From Achromobacter sp. RTa (GTDB lineage: Bacteria > Pseudomonadota > Gammaproteobacteria > Burkholderiales > Burkholderiaceae_B): DNA of 64,000 nucleotides. This document shows, piece after piece, positions 8,825-18,685 of the stretch. Position 1 is the stretch's first letter. Each line of letters starts with the position of its first letter. The translations under genes were made by a program, and so were the position numbers. The stretch covers positions 1 to 64,000 of the forward strand of contig NZ_JPYO01000019.1 of NCBI RefSeq assembly GCF_000757485.1. Reading direction: 5' to 3'. The notes beneath the pieces are model-generated. The model was not told the origin of the DNA, searched no databases, and worked only from the letters and a program-made list of their open reading frames with translations.

Positions 8825-11800
8825 CCGTTGCCCGTAGCCGCCGCCTCCGGGGGTTTCGATCACGAACACGTCGCCGGGCTGCAACTGCGCGCTGTCCTGC
8901 GGGCCCAGCTCTTCGATGGTGCCATCCACCCGCTCGACCGAGTTGCGTCCCATCGCGCCCGGCTGCCCGCCCGCCAAGCCAAACGGCGCATAGCGCCGGT
9001 TGTTCGAGAGGATGGCCGCGGTCATGTCTTCCAGGAAACGAATACGGCGGACGCCGCCTTCGCCGCCGGGATAACGTCCCGCTCCACCCGAGCCCTTGCG
9101 GATCTCGTAGGACTCCAGGCGCACCGGGAAGCGGAACTCCAGCACTTCCGGATCCGTCAGGCGGGAGTTCGTCATGTGCGCCTGCACCACCGACGTGCCG
9201 GCAAAGCCCTCATCGCGCGGTCCCGCGGCGTCGATGCGCACCGGGCCGGCGCCCGTGCCGCCCGAGATGGTCTCGTAGTACTGGTGGCGCGCGTTGCCGA
9301 ACGTGAAGTTGTTCATCGTGCCCTGGCTGGCGGCCAGCACGCCCAGCGCGCCGTACAGCGCGTTGACGATGCACATCGACGTTTCCACGTTGCCCGCCAC
9401 CACCGAGGCCGGCGGATTCGGGCGCAGCATCGAGCCTTCCGGCAGGATGATGGACAGCGGCACGAGGCAGCCGTCGTTCAGCGGAATGTCGTCATTGACC
9501 AAGGTACGGAACACATACAGCACCGCTGCGACGGCGATCGCGCCGGGCGCGTTGAAGTTGTTGTCGAGCTGTTCCGACGTGCCGGTGAAGTCCACCACGG
9601 CGCTGCGAGCCTCGGTATCCACCCGCACCGCCACGCGGATCACCGCGCCGTTGTCCAGCGGATATTCGTAGCTGCCGTCCTTCAGCACCGAGATCACGCG
9701 GCGCACCGCCTCCTCGGCGTTGTCCTGCACGTGCCCCATGTAGGCCCGCACCACGTCCAGGCCGAAGTGGTCGCACATGCGCAGCAATTCCTGCACGCCC
9801 TTCTCGTTGGCGGCGATCTGCGCGTGCATGTCCGCGATGTTCTGATCGGGATTGCGCGCCGGCCAGCGGCCGGAACCCAGGATGGCGCGCGCGGCATCCT
9901 CGCGGAACTCGCCATTCTTCACCAGCTGGAAATTGGTGAAGAGCACGCCTTCGTCCTCCACCGTCCTGGAATCGGGCGGCATCGAACCGGGCGTAGTGCC
10001 GCCGATGTCGGCATGGTGGCCGCGCGATCCCACATAGAACAGGATCTCGCTTCCCGCGCGGTCGAACACCGGAGTAATGACCGTCACGTCCGGCAGGTGC
10101 GTGCCGCCGTGATAAGGATCGTTCACCACGTAGGCGTCGCCCGGCATCATGCGGCCGGCATTGGCGTTCATGACGGTGCGCACCGATTCGCCCATGGAAC
10201 CCAGGTGGACCGGCATGTGCGGCGCGTTGGCGATCAGGCGGGCCTGGGCGTCGAAGATCGCGCAGGAGAAATCCAGGCGCTCCTTGATGTTCACCGAGTA
10301 GGCGGTGTTCTGCAGGCGGTAGCCCATCTGCTCCGCAATGGACATGAACAGATTGTTGAATACCTCCAGCATGACCGGGTCCGCCTGCGTGCCGACGGCG
10401 CGGCGCTCCGGACGCGCTTCGACGCGACGGATCACGAAATGGTCCTGCTGCGTCAGTTCTGCCTGCCAGCCGGCCTCGACCACCGTCGTCTGGTTGGGCT
10501 CGGAAATGAGGGCGGGCCCGGGCACCACATCGCCGCCCGCCATGTCCTCGCGCACATACAGGGGCGTGTCGCGCCATGCGCCGCCGCTATACATGCGCAC
10601 ATTGCGGCGCGCGGCGAGCGCCCCCTCGCGCACCCGGGAGACAGACGCTTCGCCGACACGCTCGCCGCCGCCCGTGGCTTCGACCGAGATCGTTTCCACC
10701 ACCAGTTCGCGGTTGGGCATGAGGAAGGAATAACGCTGGCGGTAGGCCGCCTCGAAATCCCTGCGCACCTGGTCCAGGTCCGAATAGGCCACTTCCAGCG
10801 CCGTATCCGTGCCGCGGTACTTCAGGTGCAGGCGGCGCTGTACGCCGATGTCGTTTTCGGCCACATGCTGGCGGCGCAGTTCGCCGACGGCCTGCCCGGC
10901 CAATTCGTCCAGTTCGCCCTGCAGGGCCTGCATCAGGTCCGCGTCCAGGATCTTCTCGACCGTCTTCTGGCGCATGTCGGTCTGATCGGCCAGGCCCATG
11001 CCGTAGGCCGACAGCACCCCGCCCAGCGGATGCGCGAACACGGTCGTCATGCCCAGCGCGTCGGCCACCAGGCAGGCGTGTTGGCCGCCGGCGCCCCCGA
11101 ACACGGTCAGCGCGTATTCAGTCACGTCGTGGCCGCGCTGCACCGAGATGCGCTTGATGGCCTCGGCCATGTTGCCCACCGCGATCTCGAGGAAGCCCTC
11201 GGCCAGCTGCTCGGGCGTCATGTCGCGGCCGGTGGCCGCGCGCACTTCGCCGGCCATGGCCTGGAAGCGCTCGACGACCGCGTCGCGGTCCAGCGCCTCG
11301 TTGGCGTCCGGACCGAAGACCTTGGGGAAGAAGTCCGGCTGGATCTTGCCCAGCAGGACGTTGCAGTCCGTCACGGCCAGCGGGCCGCCCCGGCGATAGC
11401 AGGCCGGACCGGGATTGGCGCCCGCCGAATCCGGGCCCACGCGCAGGCGCGCGCCGTCGAAATGCAGGATGGAGCCGCCGCCCGCGGCGACGGTGTGGAT
11501 GCTCATCATCGGCGCGCGCATGCGCACGCCGGCCACCTGGGTCTCGAACTCGCGCTCGAACTCGCCCGCGTAGTGCGACACGTCCGTGGACGTACCGCCC
11601 ATGTCGAAGCCGATGACCTTGGGAAAGCCCGCGGTTTCGCTGGTGCGCACCATGCCGACGATGCCGCCGGCGGGCCCGGACAGGATGGCGTCCTTGCCGC
11701 GGAAGCGGTGCGCATCCGTCAGGCCGCCGCTGGACTGCATGAACATCAGGCGGATGCCCGGCAGCTCGCCGGCCACCTGGTCCACGTAGCGCATCAGGAT

Positions 11801-12445
11801 GGGCGACAGATAGGCGTCCACCACGGTGGTGTCGCCGCGAGAAACGAATTTGATCAGCGGACTGACCTCGTGCGAGGCCGAGACCTGCGGAAAGCCGATA
11901 TCGCGCGCGATGCGAGCGGCGCGCGCCTCATGTTCCGGCGCATGCCAGGCGTGCATGAACACGATCGCGACGGCGCGGATGCCAGAGTCGTAGGCCGCCT
12001 GCATGCCGGCGCGCAGGCCTGCCTCGTCCAGGTCGCGGATCACCTCGCCATCGGCCGCCACGCGCTCGTCGGCCTCGAAGACGGATTCGTAGAGCATCTC
12101 GGGCAGCACGACGTTGCGGTCGAACAGGCGCGGCCGGTTCTGGTACGCAATGCGCAGCCCATCCCGGAAGCCCCGCGTCGTCACCAGCAGGGTGCGCTCG
12201 CCCTTGCGCTCGAGCAGCGCATTCGTGGCGACCGTGGTGCCCATCTTCACGCATTCGACCTGATCGGCCGGCACGGGCTGCCCTGGCGCGATACCCAGCA
12301 GCTTGCGGATGCCGGCGACAGCGGCGTCGCGGTACTGCTCGGGGTTCTCCGACAGCATTTTCGCCGTGGTGGTCGTGCCGTCGGGACGACGCGCAACGAT
12401 GTCGGTAAAGGTGCCCCCACGATCAATCCAGAATTGCCACTTCAT
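8822..12445 (-). CDS. 5-oxoprolinase / N-methylhydantoinase, fused HyuA-HyuB
   Basis: Very large cytoplasmic ATP-dependent amidohydrolase that opens a cyclic amide such as 5-oxoproline or a hydantoin. The ATG at 12445 with AAGGACACCT upstream gives 1207 aa. The hydantoinase A half (about 1-660) starts with the nucleotide-binding [10 protein letters not shown] and contains [12 protein letters not shown]; the hydantoinase B half (about 685-1205) contains [10 protein letters not shown] and ends GGGGYGQR. The one-chain fusion is that of eukaryote-like 5-oxoprolinase. A MarR-type regulator lies just upstream in the same direction. The substrate is not proven; 5-oxoproline is the best guess. Confidence 0.85.
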   Translation of the reverse strand: MKWQFWIDRGGTFTDIVARRPDGTTTTAKMLSENPEQYRDAAVAGIRKLLGIAPGQPVPADQVECVKMGTTVATNALLERKGERTLLVTTRGFRDGLRIAYQNRPRLFDRNVVLPEMLYESVFEADERVAADGEVIRDLDEAGLRAGMQAAYDSGIRAVAIVFMHAWHAPEHEARAARIARDIGFPQVSASHEVSPLIKFVSRGDTTVVDAYLSPILMRYVDQVAGELPGIRLMFMQSSGGLTDAHRFRGKDAILSGPAGGIVGMVRTSETAGFPKVIGFDMGGTSTDVSHYAGEFEREFETQVAGVRMRAPMMSIHTVAAGGGSILHFDGARLRVGPDSAGANPGPACYRRGGPLAVTDCNVLLGKIQPDFFPKVFGPDANEALDRDAVVERFQAMAGEVRAATGRDMTPEQLAEGFLEIAVGNMAEAIKRISVQRGHDVTEYALTVFGGAGGQHACLVADALGMTTVFAHPLGGVLSAYGMGLADQTDMRQKTVEKILDADLMQALQGELDELAGQAVGELRRQHVAENDIGVQRRLHLKYRGTDTALEVAYSDLDQVRRDFEAAYRQRYSFLMPNRELVVETISVEATGGGERVGEASVSRVREGALAARRNVRMYSGGAWRDTPLYVREDMAGGDVVPGPALISEPNQTTVVEAGWQAELTQQDHFVIRRVEARPERRAVGTQADPVMLEVFNNLFMSIAEQMGYRLQNTAYSVNIKERLDFSCAIFDAQARLIANAPHMPVHLGSMGESVRTVMNANAGRMMPGDAYVVNDPYHGGTHLPDVTVITPVFDRAGSEILFYVGSRGHHADIGGTTPGSMPPDSRTVEDEGVLFTNFQLVKNGEFREDAARAILGSGRWPARNPDQNIADMHAQIAANEKGVQELLRMCDHFGLDVVRAYMGHVQDNAEEAVRRVISVLKDGSYEYPLDNGAVIRVAVRVDTEARSAVVDFTGTSEQLDNNFNAPGAIAVAAVLYVFRTLVNDDIPLNDGCLVPLSIILPEGSMLRPNPPASVVAGNVETSMCIVNALYGALGVLAASQGTMNNFTFGNARHQYYETISGGTGAGPVRIDAAGPRDEGFAGTSVVQAHMTNSRLTDPEVLEFRFPVRLESYEIRKGSGGAGRYPGGEGGVRRIRFLEDMTAAILSNNRRYAPFGLAGGQPGAMGRNSVERVDGTIEELGPQDSAQLQPGDVFVIETPGGGGYGQR

Positions 12446-12538
12446 AGGTGTCCTTGGTAACAAGAGGCCGCCACGGCGCGTTCGGCCGCGGGCGGTTGCG
12501 GGTGACGGGGCCATGCCCCGAATGTTGGTGAATGCGGT

Positions 12539-13048
12539 TCAGAGAGAGGTGGCCGCGCGGGCCGCCTGGTCGTACAGCCCGGACAGCGCGCGCAGCGTGT
12601 GCGCCAGCTGGCGGCTGAATTCCAGCCCGCCTCCGCCTGGCGCATCCAGGCCGGAGGTCAGGCATTGCTCGCGGATCTCGGCGTAGCGGGCGAGTTTGGC
12701 CGCGCCCTCGTCCGTGACGCTGTAGAACACTTCCTTGCTGCTGCGCTCGCCCTTGACCACGCCGAGCCGCTCCAGCTTCTTGAGCGCATAGTTGACGATA
12801 TGGGTGTCTTCGACGTTCAGCGTGAAGCAGATGTCCGCCAGCTTCTTGGGACGCTGCCGGTGGTAGACATGATGGAACACCATCACGTCGGTCGCCGTCA
12901 GGTCCGGCAGGCCCGCCGCCGCCATGCAGCGCACGGTCCAGCGGTCGAAGGCGTGGCCGGCGATCATCAGCCCGAATTCCACCTCGGACAGGTCGGGCGC
13001 GCTGCCGCTGGCGAGGTGGGCCGAGGAAGCGATCAAAGCGGGTGTCAT
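12539..13048 (-). CDS. MarR-family winged-helix transcriptional regulator
   Basis: 169 aa DNA-binding protein. A winged helix spans about 45-120 (LTATDVMVFHHVYHRQ, then the recognition segment VEDTHIVNYALKKLERLGVVKGERS), preceded by an N-terminal helix and followed by a C-terminal dimerisation helix. It lies 93 bp upstream of the oxoprolinase gene in the same direction and may control it and itself. A short palindrome just upstream is a candidate operator. The effector is unknown. Confidence 0.75.
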   Translation of the reverse strand: MTPALIASSAHLASGSAPDLSEVEFGLMIAGHAFDRWTVRCMAAAGLPDLTATDVMVFHHVYHRQRPKKLADICFTLNVEDTHIVNYALKKLERLGVVKGERSSKEVFYSVTDEGAAKLARYAEIREQCLTSGLDAPGGGGLEFSRQLAHTLRALSGLYDQAARAATSL

Positions 13049-13090
13049 GGCAGGCGTAGAACAAGTTTATCTACGCAAAATACTAATAAT

Positions 13091-13100
13091 TTATCGATAA
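13091..13100. promoter_or_regulatory. candidate MarR operator
   Basis: The perfect palindrome TTATCGATAA lies in an AT-rich tract about 45 bp upstream of the marR-type start, where autoregulation would act. Binding is inferred only. Confidence 0.35.
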
Positions 13101-13184
13101 TTCATCAATAAAAAACTGCCAGCATATGGCGGGATCTCCCTCTTTCAAGGGAATACCCCTAGATGGCGTTCCGCAGGATGGCGG

Positions 13185-13955
13185 TTAAGGCGCGGACCAG
13201 CCCATGGGCAGGTTGGCCCGGATGAGCGAACCCGCGATGGAAATCCGGGCCGCGATTTCCGGCATCGCGTCGCCCGGCCCAAACCAGCGCGCGTCCGCGA
13301 TCTCGTCCTCCTGGACCCGGATGTCGCCCGATACGTAGTCCGCCGTGAACGCGACCATCAGCGAATGCGGGAATGGCCAGGACTGGCTGCCGAAATACTG
13401 GAGGTTGCCGACCTTCAGCCCGACCTCTTCGTAGACCTCGCGATGTATGGTCTGCTCGATGCTCTCTCCCGGCTCGACGAAGCCGGCCAGAGCCGTGTAG
13501 CGGGAGGTGGCCGTCGTGGTGTGCCGCGCCAGCAGGATGCTGTCGCCCTTGCGGATCAGCACCATCATGGCGGGCGAAATGCGCGGATACGCGGAGAAGC
13601 CGCAGGACGGGCAGCGCAGGCAGAACTCCGTGGGCAGCCGTTCGGCCGGCGTTCCACAGACGCCGCAGAAACGGTGCGTGCGCGCCCATTCCGCAATCTG
13701 ATACGCGCGGCCGGCCAGCGCCATGCGCTCGTCGTCCAGCACGCCGAACAGCGAACGCAGCTTCCGGAACGCATACCCCTGCGGCGCGTCGACGCCGGGC
13801 TCGACGTGGACGGTGCGATGGGGGGAATCGGGCTGTGCCCAGATCGGCTGCAGGATCTCGGCCCGCACGCCGATGCGCTCGCACAGGGCCATGTCCGGCA
13901 GCACGCTGGACACTTCTTCAATCAATAACTCATCACGACGGAAAACGAAGTTCAC
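13185..13955 (-). CDS. nudC: NAD(H) pyrophosphatase / NAD-cap RNA decapping Nudix enzyme
   Basis: Hydrolyses NADH to NMNH and AMP and removes NAD caps from RNA. 256 aa from a GTG start with GAGG upstream. A four-cysteine zinc site (Cys97, Cys100, Cys115, Cys118) is followed by the Nudix box at 158-180 and the NudC signature at 190-198, here SQSWPFPHS where most members have SQPWPFPxS. The single Pro-to-Ser change is unusual but adjacent residues are intact. Confidence 0.92.
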   Translation of the reverse strand: MNFVFRRDELLIEEVSSVLPDMALCERIGVRAEILQPIWAQPDSPHRTVHVEPGVDAPQGYAFRKLRSLFGVLDDERMALAGRAYQIAEWARTHRFCGVCGTPAERLPTEFCLRCPSCGFSAYPRISPAMMVLIRKGDSILLARHTTTATSRYTALAGFVEPGESIEQTIHREVYEEVGLKVGNLQYFGSQSWPFPHSLMVAFTADYVSGDIRVQEDEIADARWFGPGDAMPEIAARISIAGSLIRANLPMGWSAP

Positions 13956-13999
13956 GCAAGCCTCGGCAGATGCATTCGATAGCGCAATCTTAGAAGAAA

Positions 14000-14031
14000 A
14001 AAAGCCCCCCGGCCGAGCGTGGGCCGGGCTT
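14000..14031 (-). terminator. leftward intrinsic terminator without an obvious gene
   Basis: On the minus strand AAGCCCGGCC pairs with GGCCGGGGGGCTT and is followed by a run of seven T then CTTC. It lies upstream of nudC, whereas the gene to its right is transcribed rightward. It could end an unannotated small RNA arising between about 14040 and 14200, or insulate nudC. Confidence 0.5.
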
Positions 14032-14234
14032 GCGCAAAGATTGAACCCTCAAGCATCGGCCGCGTCTCGGCCTCCCTAGGAATAACCCGTAAAGTCGCGA
14101 TTTCACGCGCCCCTCTGCCGCACGGCAACATAGAATGGCACGGCTTTTCAGCTGCGCGTCATTACCGCAGCGCTCTCTTTCGCAATGCCTATCGGGCTAA
14201 ACCCGGCTTCACCATTTCGCAAGAAGGACCACCC

Positions 14235-15209
14235 ATGCACAAGAAAATCTCCCTGTTGGCTGGCAGCATCGTCCTGGCGTTCAGCGCCGGCGCGCAGGCC
14301 CAGACGAAATGGGACCTGCCCAGCGCCTATCCCGCCAGCAACTTCCACGTCGAAAACCTGACCACGTTCATCAAGGACGTGGACACGCTGTCGGAAGGCA
14401 AGCTGAAGATCACGCTGCACAATAATGCGTCGCTGTACAAGGCGCCCGAAATCAAGCGCGCGGTGCAAGGCAACCAGGCCCAGATCGGCGAAATCCTGCT
14501 GACCAACTTCGCCAACGAAGACCCGATCTACGAACTGGACGGCCTGCCCTTCCTGGCCACCGGCTACGAAGCGTCGTTCAAGCTCTACCAGGCGCAAAAG
14601 CCCTTCCTGGAGAAGAAGCTGAACGCGCACGGCATGACGCTGCTGTACGCCGTGGCTTGGCCGCCGCAGGGCATTTTCGCCAACCGCGACATCAAGAAGG
14701 TCGCGGACATGAAGGGCCTGAAGTGGCGCGCATACAGCCCGGTGACGGCCAAGATCGCCGAACTGGTCGGCGCGCAGCCGGTCACGGTGCAGCAGGCCGA
14801 ACTGGCCCAGGCCATGGCCACGGGCGTGATCGATTCCTACATGTCCTCGGCATCCACGGGCTACGACACCAAGACCTACGAGTACATCAAGAAGTTCTAC
14901 GACACGCAGGCCTGGCTGCCGAAGAACGCCATCATCGTCAACAAGAAGGCGTTCGACGCGCTGGATCCGGCCACGCAGGCGGCCTTGAAGAAGGCGGGCG
15001 CCCAGGCCGAGGAACGCGGCTGGAAGCTGTCCGAGGAAAAGAACAAGTGGTACCAGCAAGAGCTGGCCAAGAACGGCATGGAAACCATCCAGCCCACCGT
15101 CGAGCTGAAGGAAGGCCTGTCGGTGATCGGCAAGCGCATGCTGGACGACTGGCTGAAGAAGGCCGGCGCGGACGGCCAGGCCATGATCGACGCTTACAAG
15201 AAGCAGTGA
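14235..15209 (+). CDS. TRAP transporter periplasmic binding protein (DctP-type)
   Basis: 324 aa extracytoplasmic receptor of a TRAP importer for organic acids. The ATG at 14235 with AAGGACC upstream begins the signal peptide MHKKISLLAGSIVLAFSAGAQAQ; the open frame upstream has no good start. The region MKGLKWRAYSPVTAKIAELVGAQPVTV carries the conserved arginine (R in KWRAY) that usually salt-bridges the ligand carboxylate. It heads a tight dctPQM operon (7-bp gap). The substrate cannot be read from sequence. Confidence 0.9.
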   Translation: MHKKISLLAGSIVLAFSAGAQAQTKWDLPSAYPASNFHVENLTTFIKDVDTLSEGKLKITLHNNASLYKAPEIKRAVQGNQAQIGEILLTNFANEDPIYELDGLPFLATGYEASFKLYQAQKPFLEKKLNAHGMTLLYAVAWPPQGIFANRDIKKVADMKGLKWRAYSPVTAKIAELVGAQPVTVQQAELAQAMATGVIDSYMSSASTGYDTKTYEYIKKFYDTQAWLPKNAIIVNKKAFDALDPATQAALKKAGAQAEERGWKLSEEKNKWYQQELAKNGMETIQPTVELKEGLSVIGKRMLDDWLKKAGADGQAMIDAYKKQ

Positions 15210-15216
15210 TTTTCCC

Positions 15217-15717
15217 ATGCGCCGCTTTCTAGATGGTCTTTACGGCGCGGCCGGCCTGCTGGCCGGCCTGTGCACGATCGGCGTACTGGTGTCGGTGCTG
15301 GCCGCGATCATCGCGCGCCAGCTCAACATGAACATACCCGGCACGGACGCCTATGCCGGGTATTTCATGGCCGCCGCCGGCTTTCTCGCCCTTTCCAGCA
15401 CCTTCAAGCACGGCGAGCACATCCGCGTGACGCTGCTGCTCAATTCGCTGAATCCCGCCGCCAGCCGCCGGCTGGACATCTTCGCCCTGTCGGTCGGCTG
15501 CCTGCTGGCTGCCGCATTTGCGTTCTTCAGCATCAAGCTGACCTACGACTCCTGGCAGTTCAACGACATCTCCACGGCCAACGACGCCACCCCGCTCTGG
15601 ATTCCGCAGATCACCATGGCGGTGGGCACGGTGCTGTTCCTGGTCGCCCTGATCGACGAACTGGTCCGACGCTCACGCGGCCTGGCCGCCGCAACTTCGC
15701 AGCAAACCCATGAATGA
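15217..15717 (+). CDS. TRAP transporter small permease (DctQ-type)
   Basis: 166 aa integral membrane protein with about four hydrophobic segments, the usual small TRAP subunit. ARQLNMNIPGTDAYAGYFMAA and the segment ending in GEHIRVTLLL are characteristic. It starts 7 bp after the binding-protein gene and its stop overlaps the large-permease start by 8 bp, so the three genes are co-translated. Confidence 0.88.
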   Translation: MRRFLDGLYGAAGLLAGLCTIGVLVSVLAAIIARQLNMNIPGTDAYAGYFMAAAGFLALSSTFKHGEHIRVTLLLNSLNPAASRRLDIFALSVGCLLAAAFAFFSIKLTYDSWQFNDISTANDATPLWIPQITMAVGTVLFLVALIDELVRRSRGLAAATSQQTHE

Positions 15718-17011
15718 ACTACTCGTCATAACCCTATTGGTCGTCTCGATCTTCGCGCTGCTGGGCTGCGGGGTCTGGGTCGGCCTGACCCTGGCGGGAA
15801 CGGCGTGGATCGGCATGGAGATCTTCTCCAGCCGCCCGGCGGGCGACGCCATGGCCGTCACCATCTGGGGCGCGTCCTCCAGCTGGACGCTCACCGCCCT
15901 GCCGCTCTTCCTGTGGATGGGCGAAATCCTGTTCCGCACGCGCCTGTCCGAGGACTTGTTCAAGGGGCTGGCCCCCTGGCTCAACCGCCTGCCCGGCCGC
16001 CTGCTGCACACCAACGTGATAGGCTGCGCCATCTTCGCGGCGGTCTCCGGCTCTTCCGCTGCGACCTGCGCCACGGTGGGCAAGATGACCATCCCCGAGC
16101 TGAAGCGCCGCGGCTATCCCGAGGAGAAGATCCTCGGCACGCTGTCGGGCGCCGGCACGCTGGGCCTGCTCATACCGCCCTCGATCATCATGATCGTGTA
16201 CGGGGTGGCGGCGGACGTCTCCATCGCCAAGCTGTTCATCGCCGGCATCCTGCCAGGACTGCTACTGGCGGCGCTGTTCATGGGCTACATCGCCTGGTGG
16301 GCGATCCGCAATCCGCGGGACGTACCCGCGGCCGATCCGGGCCTGTCGTTCATGGAAAAGCTGTCGCGCTCGCGGCACCTGATCCCGGTGATGCTGCTGA
16401 TCGGAGCCGTGCTGGGCTCCATCTACACCGGCATCGCCACCGCGACGGAAGCCGCGGCGGTCGGCGTGGTGGGCGCCCTGATCCTGTCGGCGCTGCAAGG
16501 CTCGCTCAACCGGTCCACCTTCATGCAATCGCTGCTGGGCGCCACCCGGCTGTACTGCATGATCGCGCTGATCCTGGCGGGCGCGCAGTTCCTGACCCTG
16601 GCGATGGGCTACATCGGCCTGCCGCGCGCGCTGGCCGAATGGATCGGCGGCCTGGGCCTGTCCCAGTTCGGGCTGATCCTGGCGCTGATGGTGTTCTTCA
16701 TCGTCCTCGGCTGCTTCCTGGACGGCATCTCCATCGTGGTGCTGACCATGGGAGTGCTGCTGCCGACCGTGCAGGCGGCCGGCATCGACCTGATCTGGTT
16801 CGGCATTTTCATCGTGTTCGTTGTGGAAATGGCACAGATCACGCCGCCCGTAGGGTTCAATCTGTTCGTTCTTTCCGGCATGAGCGGCAGGGAGTTGCCC
16901 TACATCGCGCGCGCCTCGCTGCCGATGTTCTTCCTGATGATCCTGGCCGTGCTGCTGCTTTATTTCATCCCGGGCATCGCGACCTGGCTGCCGCTGCACA
17001 TGACCCTGTAA
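15710..17011 (+). CDS. TRAP transporter large permease (DctM-type)
   Basis: 433 aa polytopic membrane protein forming the ion-coupled translocation channel. Typical DctM stretches are visible: SGSSAATCATVGKM, GAGTLGLLIPPSI, ATATEAAAVGVVGAL and ITPPVGFNLFVLSGM. It completes the dctPQM operon, which ends at a strong terminator just downstream. Confidence 0.92.
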   Translation: MNELLVITLLVVSIFALLGCGVWVGLTLAGTAWIGMEIFSSRPAGDAMAVTIWGASSSWTLTALPLFLWMGEILFRTRLSEDLFKGLAPWLNRLPGRLLHTNVIGCAIFAAVSGSSAATCATVGKMTIPELKRRGYPEEKILGTLSGAGTLGLLIPPSIIMIVYGVAADVSIAKLFIAGILPGLLLAALFMGYIAWWAIRNPRDVPAADPGLSFMEKLSRSRHLIPVMLLIGAVLGSIYTGIATATEAAAVGVVGALILSALQGSLNRSTFMQSLLGATRLYCMIALILAGAQFLTLAMGYIGLPRALAEWIGGLGLSQFGLILALMVFFIVLGCFLDGISIVVLTMGVLLPTVQAAGIDLIWFGIFIVFVVEMAQITPPVGFNLFVLSGMSGRELPYIARASLPMFFLMILAVLLLYFIPGIATWLPLHMTL

Positions 17012-17034
17012 GGCTGCGCCGCGTTGCACGCAAA

Positions 17035-17060
17035 CCCCGTTCCTGGAACGGGGTTTTTTA
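17035..17060 (+). terminator. intrinsic terminator of the first TRAP operon
   Basis: CCCCGTTCC (17035-17043) and GGAACGGGG (17045-17053) form the stem, followed immediately by TTTTTTATTT. It lies 24 bp after the large-permease stop. Confidence 0.9.
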
Positions 17061-17345
17061 TTTGGGCAGCGCGACCGGCCTGCCCCCGCCGCCTGTTTCC
17101 GCGTTCTGTAAACCCGGGAAAACGCCGAACGAATCCGCCCCCTGTTCCGCTTCCAACTTTTTTAGAATCCCCAGGCGCCCATGCGCCCTATCGGCATGGC
17201 GCGCATGTGCAACCGAGGCTGCCGCCCGGACCCGCGCTCATCCTAAGCGTCGGAGCGGCCGCCCAGCGCCTGGCAACCCGCCATGCGCAACAAGCCGGGC
17301 CACAAGCCTGGCGCAACTAAAACAGCTACACCTGGAGGAGCCCGC
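17061..17345 (+). promoter_or_regulatory. porin upstream region
   Basis: This 285-bp stretch carries no credible gene. TAGAAT at 17163-17168 is a possible -10 box for the porin, without a convincing -35 partner. The rest is presumably a long 5' untranslated leader; CTGGAGGAG just before 17346 is a strong ribosome binding site. Confidence 0.35.
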
Positions 17346-18419
17346 ATGAAACGCATCACCCTATCCCTTGCCCTCGCCGGCATTGGCCTCGCAACGGCCG
17401 GCACGGCCGCGGCGGAAACCAGCGTCACCCTGTACGGCATCGCCGACGTCAGCATCCGCTACCTGAGCACCAGCGCAGGCAGCGTCGGCGAAGACGGCAG
17501 CCGCGTGTCGATGGAGAACGGCGCCATTTCCAACAGCCGCTGGGGCCTGCGCGGCTCGGAAGACCTGGGCGGCGGCAATCGCGCCTTCTTCCGGCTGGAA
17601 AACGGCATCAACCTGCAGAACGGCCGCGGCTCGGACACGAGCAAGGCGTTCAGCCGCCTGGCCTACGTGGGCCTGGACGGCGGCCAGATCGGGACCCTGA
17701 CCCTGGGTCTGCAGAACACCCCCATGTTCGACCTGCTGGCCGATTATTTCGATCCGCTGACCGTAGGCAACTATGATCAGAACGCTTGGCTGCCCGCCGC
17801 GATGTCGCGGGTCCGCACGAACAACATGACCAAGTACGCCAATACGTTCGGCGATCTGTCCGTCGTGCTGTCCTGGGCCAACGGCGAAGACTGGGACGAC
17901 CACAAGGCGGGCCAGCAATACGGCGCCAGCCTGCGCTACACCATCGGCCAACTGGGCCTGGGCGCGGCCTACCAGCAGACCTACGACGCGACGGATTCCG
18001 ACCAGCGCCAGCGCGTATGGAACCTGAACGCCTCCTATCAGTTCGACGGCGCCAAGGTATTCGCCGGCTACTACAACGGCCGCGACGAAACCGGCTGGGT
18101 GAACGGCGTCATGGGCGGAACCACCACGGCCAGCCTGGACCGCAAGGACAACGGCTACTTCGCCGGCGTCACCTGGCAGGCCACCCCGCGCTGGGCCATT
18201 ACCGGCGCCGCCTACTACGACCAGAGCAAGAACGTCGTGGAGGAAGGCGACAAGGGCAAGCGCTACGCGCTCGTCGCCGTGGCCGAGTACTCGCTGTCCA
18301 AGCGTTCGCAGCTGTACGGCACCGTGGACTGGAACAAGGTCAGTGACGCCGCCAGCGGCGAAATCGCCGGCAAGAGCAACCAGCTGGGCGCAGCCGTGGG
18401 GTTCAGGCATATTTTCTAA
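17346..18419 (+). CDS. outer-membrane porin, Gram-negative general porin family
   Basis: 357 aa trimeric beta-barrel porin. Signal peptide MKRITLSLALAGIGLATAGTAAAE is followed by the family start SVTLYGIADVSIRYL, RWGLRGSEDLGGGNRAFFRLENGI and LAYVGLDGG, and ends with the barrel-terminal phenylalanine (VGFRHIF) needed for BAM assembly. The ATG at 17346 has GGAGGAG upstream. It follows a TRAP operon but is separated from it by a terminator, so it need not serve the same substrate. Confidence 0.9.
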   Translation: MKRITLSLALAGIGLATAGTAAAETSVTLYGIADVSIRYLSTSAGSVGEDGSRVSMENGAISNSRWGLRGSEDLGGGNRAFFRLENGINLQNGRGSDTSKAFSRLAYVGLDGGQIGTLTLGLQNTPMFDLLADYFDPLTVGNYDQNAWLPAAMSRVRTNNMTKYANTFGDLSVVLSWANGEDWDDHKAGQQYGASLRYTIGQLGLGAAYQQTYDATDSDQRQRVWNLNASYQFDGAKVFAGYYNGRDETGWVNGVMGGTTTASLDRKDNGYFAGVTWQATPRWAITGAAYYDQSKNVVEEGDKGKRYALVAVAEYSLSKRSQLYGTVDWNKVSDAASGEIAGKSNQLGAAVGFRHIF

Positions 18420-18432
18420 CCCGATACTCCGA

Positions 18433-18676
18433 GTGTCTGACACCCTTACCTATACTCCGAGTGTCTGACACCCTTCCCGATACTCCGTGTGTCAGACACC
18501 CTTACGAAACGCCGGTAAAGCTGAAGCAGGCGTTCCCGGGTGTCTGACACCGGCTATATCTGAGGACGGCCATTCAAAGTCAGCCGGTGTCTGACACCCG
18601 GGAAGGGGTCTTCCAATGGGACGGGTGTCTCGTAAGGGTGTCAGACACACGGAGTACAGGTAAGGGTGTCAGACAC
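18433..18676. repeat. cluster of seven GTGTCWGACAC palindromes
   Basis: Copies at 18433-18443, 18461-18471, 18489-18499, 18540-18550, 18587-18597, 18638-18648 and 18666-18676, in flanks such as ATACTCCGAGTG and CGTAAGG that are themselves partly repeated. The first three are spaced exactly 28 bp apart and the last two also by 28 bp. They fill the gap between the convergent porin and livF genes. Confidence 0.9.
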
Positions 18677-18685
18677 ACGGCGTAC

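Noticed and set aside
8828-12460. 1210-codon open frame antisense to the oxoprolinase gene
   Set aside because: A GC-rich mirror frame: His/Arg/Ala-rich product with no family features, fully covered by the clearly homologous hydantoinase on the other strand.
13108-13132. Possible intrinsic terminator after nudC
   Set aside because: The T-run on the minus strand is good but the stem (GCCA/TGGC) is only four pairs.
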